64,000 nt of DNA from contig CAVPXS010000007.1 in assembly GCA_963709775.1 (NCBI GenBank), forward strand, positions 124,001-188,000, read 5' to 3'. The stretch comes from Salinimicrobium sp963709775 (GTDB lineage Bacteria > Bacteroidota > Bacteroidia > Flavobacteriales > Flavobacteriaceae). This document shows positions 53,317-60,725 of this stretch, one piece after another (position 1 is the stretch's first letter; each line of letters begins with the position of its first letter). A program made the translations under genes and the position numbers. Below the pieces are notes generated by a model. The model was not told where the DNA came from, made no database searches, and was given only the letters and a program-made list of their open reading frames with translations.

Positions 53317-54540
53317 ATGTTAGAAAAAAACGATTTAGAATACGAAAAGGTAGTTTTAATCGGGATCGTCACCCGGGAGCAGAATGAAGAAAAGCTCGAA
53401 GAATATCTTGACGAACTGGAGTTTTTAACCTACACCGCAGGAGGAGAAGTGGTGAAACGTTACACCCAAAAAATGGAGCGTCCAGATCCTAAAACCTTTA
53501 TTGGTTCTGGAAAGATGGAAGAAGTGCGGGCCTATGTTTCAGAACATGAAATAGGGACTGCAATTTTTGATGATGAACTCTCCCCTGCCCAGCAGAAAAA
53601 CATAGAAAAGATCCTTAACTGTAAGGTACTGGACAGGACCAATCTTATCCTGGATATCTTCGCCCAGCGTGCCACTACCAGTTACGCTCGTACACAGGTA
53701 GAGCTGGCACAATATCAATATTTACTTCCTCGTCTCGCCGGGATGTGGACTCACCTCGAGCGTCAACGTGGAGGTATTGGAATGAGAGGACCCGGGGAAA
53801 CAGAGATAGAAACCGATAGACGTATTGTTCGTGATAAGATCGCTCTTTTAAAGAAAAAGCTTGAGACCATAGACAAGCAAATGGAAGTTCAACGTGGCAA
53901 CCGTGGCCAGCTGGTGAGAGTAGCTTTGGTTGGGTATACTAACGTTGGGAAGTCTACTTTAATGAACGTGATAAGCAAGAGTAAAGTCTTTGCTGAAAAT
54001 AAACTTTTTGCCACTCTGGATACGACAGTGCGTAAAGTTGTGATAAGAAACCTGCCATTTTTGTTAACAGATACTGTAGGATTCATCAGGAAATTACCAA
54101 CACAATTAGTCGAATCCTTTAAATCAACACTGGACGAAGTACGGGAAGCAGATCTTTTGCTGCACGTAGTAGACATTTCGCATCCACAATTCGAGGATCA
54201 TATTGCTTCTGTAAACCAAATCCTGGCTGAGATCAAAAGCGCAGAAAAACCTGTCCTAATGGTTTTCAATAAGATTGACGCTTATGAAGCCGAAAAGATC
54301 GAAGAAGACGACCTAATGACCGAAAAAACCAGCTCTCATAATACTTTAGCCGAATGGGAAAACACCTGGATGAACCGTTTGGGCGACAATGTACTCTTCA
54401 TTTCTGCACTCAATAAGGAGAATTTAGAGGAATTCCGTAAGAAAGTTTATGAAGCAGTTCGCGAGATACATGTTACACGATTTCCTTATAATAATTTTCT
54501 TTATCCCGAGTACGACACCTACACAGACGAAGAAGAGTGA
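53317..54540 (+). CDS. hflX: ribosome-associated GTPase HflX
   Basis: A 407-residue HflX. The N-terminal HflX domain contains RPDPKTFIGSGKMEEV near residue 51 and RQRGGIGMRGPGETEIETDRR near 149; the GTPase domain has G1 GYTNVGKST at residues 206-214, G3 DTVGFIRKLP near 250 and G4 NKID near 314. It splits stalled 70S ribosomes after stress. Its length and motif order are standard. Confidence 0.96.
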   Translation: MLEKNDLEYEKVVLIGIVTREQNEEKLEEYLDELEFLTYTAGGEVVKRYTQKMERPDPKTFIGSGKMEEVRAYVSEHEIGTAIFDDELSPAQQKNIEKILNCKVLDRTNLILDIFAQRATTSYARTQVELAQYQYLLPRLAGMWTHLERQRGGIGMRGPGETEIETDRRIVRDKIALLKKKLETIDKQMEVQRGNRGQLVRVALVGYTNVGKSTLMNVISKSKVFAENKLFATLDTTVRKVVIRNLPFLLTDTVGFIRKLPTQLVESFKSTLDEVREADLLLHVVDISHPQFEDHIASVNQILAEIKSAEKPVLMVFNKIDAYEAEKIEEDDLMTEKTSSHNTLAEWENTWMNRLGDNVLFISALNKENLEEFRKKVYEAVREIHVTRFPYNNFLYPEYDTYTDEEE

Positions 54541-54583
54541 TTCTAAATATTTACTATTTTAGAAGCCTATAAAACATTCAGAT

Positions 54584-55308
54584 ATGAAAAATTAATTGTT
54601 TTGCCAATGTTGTTTTTCTTCGGAATACTGTCTGCTCAGGATCTTGAGGGCTCATGGAAACTCGCAGAAGTAGATGGGAGCCGGTAACTAATGAAGAAAC
54701 CATACGTATTTATCAGGATGGCTATTTTGCTTAGGGAAAAAAAGAAACAGGAACGAATAAATTCCTTGAAGCCGGAGGCGGAGAATACGAATCAGTGACA
54801 GAATATTCAGAAACTTACGACTTCCATACTACCGACACCTCCATGGTGGGAAAAGAGGTGAAATATGAAATTTCTGAAAAGAAGACCAGTTCACCATCAC
54901 TGCAAAAGATGGGAAATCTCAAACCTGGGAGAAAGTGTCAGACAATGAGAATGATCTTGCCGGAAATTGGGTGATCACAGGAAGACAGCGAAACGGAGAA
55001 ATGAACAGAATGCACTCCCGGGAACTCGAAGAACAATTAAAATCCTTGGTGGCGATCGCTTCCAGTGGGTTGCATTTAATTCAGAAACCAGGGAGTTCTC
55101 CGGCACCGGTGGCGGCACTTATACAGCAGAGGACGGAAAATACATTGAAAACATCGAATTCTTCTCAAGAGACGACAATCGCGTGGGAGCAAGCCTGGAC
55201 TTTGATTACGCTGTGAAAAATGGTGAATGGCACCACAGGGGAAAAAGTTCTAAAGGGGATCCTATCTATGAGATCTGGTCGCCGTATTCTGAAGCTTATA
55301 CAAATTAA
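54584..55308 (+). pseudogene. secreted protein gene, multiply disrupted
   Basis: Fragments of one exported protein of about 240 residues are spread over several frames. The signal LFFFGILSAQDLEGSWKL opens it; later WVITGRQRNGEMNRM and GGGTYTAEDGKYIENIEFFS, ending YEIWSPYSEAYTN, match a Bacteroidota family of secreted hypothetical proteins as I remember it. To restore the frame requires one-base deletions at about 54587-54591, 54676-54679 and near 54877, an in-frame TAG near 54733, and about two extra bases near 55012-55022. Several deletions and a stop, instead of a single +1, argue for real decay, though a local run of sequence errors is possible. Confidence 0.78.
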
Positions 55309-55358
55309 AAAAAAATCTTCCAGACCTAACAGGTTTTAAAAACCTGTTAGGTCTTTAT
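55309..55358. terminator. bidirectional terminator with a long perfect stem
   Basis: AGACCTAACAGGTT (55322-55335) pairs with AACCTGTTAGGTCT (55341-55354), a 14-base perfect stem with loop TTAAA. A-rich and T-rich flanks let it end both the plus-strand pseudogene and the minus-strand FAD gene. I recall this stem text as recurrent in flavobacterial genomes, so it may be a repeat family. Confidence 0.85.
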
Positions 55359-56912
55359 TTAACCCATCGCCAAAACCGCCTTTTCAGCACATTTCTCTCC
55401 GTCGATAGCTGCTGAAACAATTCCGCCGGCATATCCTGCACCTTCCCCGCAGGGATAAAGACCTTTGATCTGAACATGTTCCAGGGTTTCCCTATCCCTT
55501 GGGATTCTCACCGGGGAAGATGTTCTTGATTCGGTCGCATGCACAACAGCTTCATTAGTAAAATATCCCTTCATGCTCTTCCCAAACTCTATAAATCCCT
55601 TCTGAAGGCTTTCATATACGAATCCCGGCAATACCTCTCCCAGTTCAACTGAAGCGATCCCCGGTTTATAGGAAGTTTCGGGTAGAGAAGAAGAAATTCT
55701 TCCGCTACTGAAATCTACCAACCGTTGAGCGGGTGCTGTCTGGGTTTTTCCGCCGGCTATCCACGCTTTTTTCTCCACTTCCTGCTGAAACTTAAGAGCT
55801 GCCAAAGGAGAGTCTCCAAAAATGGCAAAATCTGAAGGTTTTATTTCCACCACAATCCCCGAGTTGGCGGTCGCCTGATCCCTTTTACTGGGGGACCAGC
55901 CATTAGTAACGATCTCTCCGGGGGAAGTCGCACAGGGCGCAATAATTCCGCCGGGGCACATGCAGAAGGAATAAACTCCCCTGCCCTTCACCTGTTTTAC
56001 GATGCTGTATGAAGAGGGAGGTAAAAATTCTCCCCTATTTGCAGTGTGATATTGAATTTGGTCTATCAAAGCCTGTGGATGTTCTACTCTTACTCCCAGA
56101 GCAAAAGGTTTGGCTTCAATAAAGATCTTTTTGTTGTAAAGCAGGGTAAAAATATCCCTGGCAGAATGACCGGTGGCTAAAATGAGTTTTTTGGCAACTA
56201 TTTTCCTGCCATCCATCAATACTACTCCCTCAATCTCCTCATTTTGCAAAAGGATATCTGTAACCCGGGAATTAAAAAGAACTTCTCCGCCGTGATCTAT
56301 AATAGTTTTAGTGATATCCTGAATAATCGCAGGTAACTTATTGGTGCCGATATGCGGGTGCGCCTCCACCAGGATTTGATCTGTAGCACCAAAGGCAACC
56401 AGAAGCTCTAAAATGCGATTTACGTCTCCCCTTTTCTTGCTCCTGGTGTAAAGCTTACCATCAGAATAAGTGCCTGCACCACCCTCTCCAAAACAGTAAT
56501 TGGAATCCTCATTTACGACGTGCTCAATATTTAACTTTTTGAGATCCCTGCGGCGGGCGCGAACATCCTTTCCCCTCTCTAGCACAATAGGTTTTTTGCC
56601 CAGTTCAATGCAGCGTAAGGCAGCAAAGAGCCCGGCAGGCCCTGCCCCGACAATTATCACCTCTTCGGCATTAGAAACATTTTTATATTCGGGAATGGTG
56701 ATCTTTTTTTCCTCAAAATCTTCCTGCAGGTATACCTGCACCTTCAGGTTCACCTTAATGTTTCTTTGCCGTGCATCAATACTTCTCTTTAAAACCTCCA
56801 CATGGGTGATCTCATTCAAGGGAAGCCCGTATTGCCTGGATACAAAATGTTTTACGGCTTCGGCATTTCCGGCAGTTTCAGGAGATACCTGGAAAGAAAA
56901 TTCTTGTTGCAT
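55359..56912 (-). CDS. NAD(P)/FAD-dependent dehydrogenase (COG2509-like)
   Basis: A 517-residue flavoprotein. Residues 1-85 form an N-terminal domain, then the FAD-binding start IIVGAGPAGLFAALRCIELGK near residue 87, the GG(E) segment NYCFGEGGAGTYSDGKLYTR near 140, and GLYPCGEGAGYAGGIVSAAIDG near 490. The group is annotated as an uncharacterised FAD-dependent dehydrogenase widespread in bacteria. No conserved neighbour hints at its substrate. A TATATTTG box lies 20 bases upstream of the start. Confidence 0.9.
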   Translation of the reverse strand: MQQEFSFQVSPETAGNAEAVKHFVSRQYGLPLNEITHVEVLKRSIDARQRNIKVNLKVQVYLQEDFEEKKITIPEYKNVSNAEEVIIVGAGPAGLFAALRCIELGKKPIVLERGKDVRARRRDLKKLNIEHVVNEDSNYCFGEGGAGTYSDGKLYTRSKKRGDVNRILELLVAFGATDQILVEAHPHIGTNKLPAIIQDITKTIIDHGGEVLFNSRVTDILLQNEEIEGVVLMDGRKIVAKKLILATGHSARDIFTLLYNKKIFIEAKPFALGVRVEHPQALIDQIQYHTANRGEFLPPSSYSIVKQVKGRGVYSFCMCPGGIIAPCATSPGEIVTNGWSPSKRDQATANSGIVVEIKPSDFAIFGDSPLAALKFQQEVEKKAWIAGGKTQTAPAQRLVDFSSGRISSSLPETSYKPGIASVELGEVLPGFVYESLQKGFIEFGKSMKGYFTNEAVVHATESRTSSPVRIPRDRETLEHVQIKGLYPCGEGAGYAGGIVSAAIDGEKCAEKAVLAMG

Positions 56913-56931
56913 GGATATTCATTAGCGGATG

Positions 56932-56939
56932 CAAATATA
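56932..56939 (-). promoter_or_regulatory. -7 promoter box for the FAD dehydrogenase gene
   Basis: Minus-strand TATATTTG fits TAnnTTTG, 19 bases upstream of the ATG at 56912. No clear -33 element. Confidence 0.5.
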
Positions 56940-57074
56940 AGATTAAAGCCTTCTTAATTAATAGCTTCAGAAAAAAGCATCAATATATTTAGAGGATAAA
57001 ATTCTTCAGAAAAGAAAAGCTTTTAAAATGTCCATTTCCATCCAATTTCAGCAAAATTTGTAAGAAACTGAAAA

Positions 57075-57082
57075 TAAATTTG
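57075..57082 (+). promoter_or_regulatory. -7 promoter box for oligopeptidase B gene
   Basis: TAAATTTG followed by CA fits TAnnTTTG, 46 bases upstream of the ATG at 57129. A TTTG at 57057-57060 is 14 bases before it, short of the usual spacing. Confidence 0.45.
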
Positions 57083-57128
57083 CAAATTAGCAGCAGGAAC
57101 CCCTCTTCACTCTATAAATTTTATTGAT

Positions 57129-59306
57129 ATGAAAAATATACAATTGTTATTCCTGTTCCTTTTTGTAGGTTATCAAGGTCTTTTCGCCCAGGTCATTGTT
57201 CAAAAAGAAGTTTCCGCTTCAAATTATCCCGAAGCTCCGGATGTGATGCAGAAGGATTCAGTTCTCAGTATTCACGGCCACACTCGCACCGATCCTTACT
57301 TTTGGATGCGTCTTACAGATGATCAGAAAATAGCCGAACGACCCGATGAGCAAACTCAAAAGGTACTGGCTTACCTAAATGCTGAAAATACCTATACCGA
57401 AAAGGTAATGGCAGATACCGAGCAGCTGCAGGAAAAACTTTTTAATGAGATCGTGGGCCGCATCAAACAAACAGATGAGTCTGTGCCTTACTTCAAGAAT
57501 GGCTACTGGTATTATACGAGATACGAAGAAGGCAAGGAATATCCCATTTACGCCCGAAAAAAGGGAAGTATGGATGCAAAGGAAGAGATCCTTATCAATG
57601 CCAATGAAAGAGCTAAAGGCCACGATTACTATGCGGTTGGCGGCCTGGAGGTAAGTCCTGACAATAAAATCCTGGCTTTTGGAGAGGACACTCTTAGCCG
57701 ACGGGTCTACCACATTCAATTCCTGAACCTGGAAACCGGGGAAATGTTGAGTGACAAACTCGATAACACCACGGGTAGCGGTGCGTGGGCCAACGATAAT
57801 AAAACGTATTTCTATACAACCAAGAATAAGGTTTCCCTGCTTTCAGAAAAAATTCTAAGACATACCCTGGGAGAGGAAAATGCTCAGGATGATTTGGTAT
57901 ATGAAGAAAAAGATCCTTCTTTTTACATTGGGGTCGACAAATCAAAGTCCGATGAATATGTGATCATCAACACCCGCAGTACTCTTGCCAACGATCATTA
58001 TATTCTTAAAGCCGATGATCCTAACGGTGATTTTCAACAGTTCACACCTCGTGAAGAAGACCTGGAATATAGTATTGAACATTACAAAGATAAATTCTAC
58101 GTGGTGACCAATCTTGACGCAAAGAACTTCAGGCTCATGGAAACTCCCGAAGATAACACGGCTAAGGAAAACTGGGAGGAAGTAATTCCTCACCGCGAAA
58201 ATGTTCTCCTGCAGGATATCGAGGTTTTTGAAAATTACCTGGTGGTCAATGAAAGGGGAAATGCTTTAACTCAAATTCGCGTAATTGATCAGGAATCAGG
58301 AGAAGAGCATTATCTTAAATTTGATGAGCCGGCATATGTAGCTTTCTTTTCAATTAACCCGGAGTTTGAGACCAACAAACTACGCTATATGTATTCCTCT
58401 TTTACCACGCCTCTTTCAACCGTAGAATACAATATGGAAACAGGAGAGAAGGATGTTTTAAAAGTAGAGGAAGTTGTGGGAGGCCATGATCCCGAAGATT
58501 ATGTAACCGAGAGATTCTTTGCTGAAGCAAGAGATGGAGCTCAGGTTCCTGTTACTGTGGTCTACAAAAAAACCACCGAAAAGAGTGATGATACTCCGCT
58601 GTTATTGTATGCTTACGGGTCTTACGGGTCTTCTATGGATCCTTTCTTCAATTCCGCAATTTTAAGCCTGCTGGACCGCGGATTCATCTTTGCCACTGCG
58701 CATGTGCGCGGAGGTCAGGATATGGGCCGGGAATGGTACGAGGAAGGTAAAATGTTCAAGAAGAAAAATACCTTTACCGATTTTATTGACGTGGCCGGGC
58801 ATCTTATTGAAAATAACTACACTTCTCCCGAACATCTTTACGCCAAGGGCGGAAGTGCCGGTGGCCTTCTAATGGGAGCGGTAGTCAACATGGCTCCCGA
58901 AAAGTTCAATGGTGTTATAGCCGGTGTCCCTTTTGTAGATGTAATCTCAACCATGATGGATGAAACCATTCCTCTCACCACCAACGAGTTTGATGAATGG
59001 GGAAATCCAAAGAACAAGAAAAGTTACGACTACATGCTATCCTACTCTCCCTACGACAATGTTGCTGAACAGGAATATCCTCACATGCTGGTTACGACAG
59101 GCTTATTCGATTCACAGGTACAGTATTGGGAACCTGCAAAATGGGTTGCCAAATTAAGGGATAAAAAGACAGATGACAACCTGCTTTTACTGGATACCAA
59201 TATGGAAGCAGGTCACGGCGGTGCTTCCGGTAGATTTGAACGCTACAAAGAAACAGCCCTGGAATACGCTTTTCTGCTGAAGCTGGAAGACATGGTAGAA
59301 GATTAA
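57129..59306 (+). CDS. oligopeptidase B-like S9A peptidase
   Basis: A 725-residue serine peptidase with signal peptide (LFLFLFVGYQGLFAQ). An N-terminal beta-propeller (to about residue 430) is followed by the alpha/beta-hydrolase catalytic domain: nucleophile Ser576 in GGSAGG, Asp661 in TGLFDSQVQYW and His696 in AGHGGASGRFE. The length and RGGQDMGREWYEEGK (near 526) match oligopeptidase B, which cleaves after Arg/Lys in short peptides. Export to the periplasm or outer surface suggests use in peptide feeding. It stands alone. Confidence 0.92.
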   Translation: MKNIQLLFLFLFVGYQGLFAQVIVQKEVSASNYPEAPDVMQKDSVLSIHGHTRTDPYFWMRLTDDQKIAERPDEQTQKVLAYLNAENTYTEKVMADTEQLQEKLFNEIVGRIKQTDESVPYFKNGYWYYTRYEEGKEYPIYARKKGSMDAKEEILINANERAKGHDYYAVGGLEVSPDNKILAFGEDTLSRRVYHIQFLNLETGEMLSDKLDNTTGSGAWANDNKTYFYTTKNKVSLLSEKILRHTLGEENAQDDLVYEEKDPSFYIGVDKSKSDEYVIINTRSTLANDHYILKADDPNGDFQQFTPREEDLEYSIEHYKDKFYVVTNLDAKNFRLMETPEDNTAKENWEEVIPHRENVLLQDIEVFENYLVVNERGNALTQIRVIDQESGEEHYLKFDEPAYVAFFSINPEFETNKLRYMYSSFTTPLSTVEYNMETGEKDVLKVEEVVGGHDPEDYVTERFFAEARDGAQVPVTVVYKKTTEKSDDTPLLLYAYGSYGSSMDPFFNSAILSLLDRGFIFATAHVRGGQDMGREWYEEGKMFKKKNTFTDFIDVAGHLIENNYTSPEHLYAKGGSAGGLLMGAVVNMAPEKFNGVIAGVPFVDVISTMMDETIPLTTNEFDEWGNPKNKKSYDYMLSYSPYDNVAEQEYPHMLVTTGLFDSQVQYWEPAKWVAKLRDKKTDDNLLLLDTNMEAGHGGASGRFERYKETALEYAFLLKLEDMVED

Positions 59307-59328
59307 TTTCTGAATAGTTTCTGCGGAA

Positions 59329-60720
59329 TTAATCTGCAGAAACTATTACATCATCCAGTTCATAAACTCCATTGTAGTAGGAATGATCGCTACCGGTGTA
59401 CCGGAAAGCTATATAACCTTTACCGGATATACAGGAAAGGTCCACAAGGCCGGAAGAGATCCAGTCGCCAAAGAAATCATTATTCTGGGCAATATAGGCG
59501 GCAGAAAGTATATTCCATTCTGCCATTAACAGGTTTTCCTCCACTCCATCCCAGTCGGTGGAAATAAGCACTTCCATAAAACTGCCATTGGCTAAACTGG
59601 TAGAGGTTTTAAAGCTTAGGGCCTCTCCGCTATTAGTATCAAAATTTATCTTTGGAGTGATCAACCAGCTAAGACTGCGAGCATCTCCCGAACCTGAAGG
59701 TCTCATCCTGGCCGATCGTCCCAGAGAAGCATTTGCTCCTTTTGCGGTATAGGCTTCCCATGGGCGGGAACCCTCCTGAATGATATTTTTCCAGCCTTTG
59801 CCTTCAACCGGTTTGTTATTCTTTTGAGAGCTAAAGTCATCCTCAAATAAGATTTTGTTTCCAATTTGAGAAGCCAGGCCACAGTCGGTTACTTTTGGAT
59901 CACATCTTAAATTTGTACCCAATTCTATATCTCCCGGATAGTTCACGTATATAGTATAGAACTCATCATAAAAGTCACGTGTCAATATTCCGCTAACATT
60001 TCCCGAACCCATAGGAAGTTTTAAAGCTGCAAAATCGGCATAAGTACTGGTGCTAAGGATAAAAGGAAAGTCTCCCGTGCAGCTCTCCACCAGCCTTTCC
60101 CCGTCAAACTCATCATTCTCTTCGGCCGCATAGGTTGCAGGTTTTTCAGGGTTTGTTAAAAGCTTATTGAATTGAACATCGTCGATCTTCACAAAAAGAT
60201 TTTCCAGCCCGTCATTAAATTCTGAAGCCTGGATGATCTTTGGATTAATTTCAGCTACTTCAGAACTTCTGTAGATATGATGTGATACACTCGACTGCGG
60301 AATATTCACTATTTGATTTCCTTCGGCCACACCTAAGGCCGCCACTCCATTTACCTGGCCCACACTAAGTCCTTTTAGGTTAATATGAATTTTTCTTCCG
60401 AAGTTGAAAAACTGGTAATAAGAAGCCATGTTGAGTTTTATATTTATTCCTGCAGTTGGATTGTGGGGTTTATCCTGCACCACCATTTCCTTATAAAAAT
60501 TACCCGCCTCGTCACTGGACACTACATAAGCCTCAAGGACCAGGTCCTTATCAAAAGTCACTAACCTTTCCGGATTTTGAAAATGTAATCCCAATACCGC
60601 AGGAAGGTCCATATTGGTTTCTACAGCAAGATCACGAGTTTCCTCGGGTGCTGTATGATCATCTTCGGGTGCACAGGCAGCCAAAAATAGCAGGCTCAAA
60701 AAGGGCAAAATTCTCTTCAT
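59329..60720 (-). CDS. DUF5689 lipoprotein with choice-of-anchor J-like C-terminus
   Basis: A 463-residue lipoprotein: lipobox LAAC at residues 13-16, then APEDDHTAPEETRDL, an acidic start that suggests surface exposure. The N-terminal domain (LEAYVVSSDEAGNFYKEMVV near residue 54 and HINLKGLSVGQVNGVAALG near 112) fits DUF5689, an OB-fold-like family. The C-terminal half (LFEDDFSSQKNNKPVEGKGW near 285 to the end) resembles choice-of-anchor J binding domains. It lies 5 bases after the TonB receptor gene and is probably its lipoprotein partner. Confidence 0.87.
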   Translation of the reverse strand: MKRILPFLSLLFLAACAPEDDHTAPEETRDLAVETNMDLPAVLGLHFQNPERLVTFDKDLVLEAYVVSSDEAGNFYKEMVVQDKPHNPTAGINIKLNMASYYQFFNFGRKIHINLKGLSVGQVNGVAALGVAEGNQIVNIPQSSVSHHIYRSSEVAEINPKIIQASEFNDGLENLFVKIDDVQFNKLLTNPEKPATYAAEENDEFDGERLVESCTGDFPFILSTSTYADFAALKLPMGSGNVSGILTRDFYDEFYTIYVNYPGDIELGTNLRCDPKVTDCGLASQIGNKILFEDDFSSQKNNKPVEGKGWKNIIQEGSRPWEAYTAKGANASLGRSARMRPSGSGDARSLSWLITPKINFDTNSGEALSFKTSTSLANGSFMEVLISTDWDGVEENLLMAEWNILSAAYIAQNNDFFGDWISSGLVDLSCISGKGYIAFRYTGSDHSYYNGVYELDDVIVSAD

Positions 60721-60725
60721 TTTTT

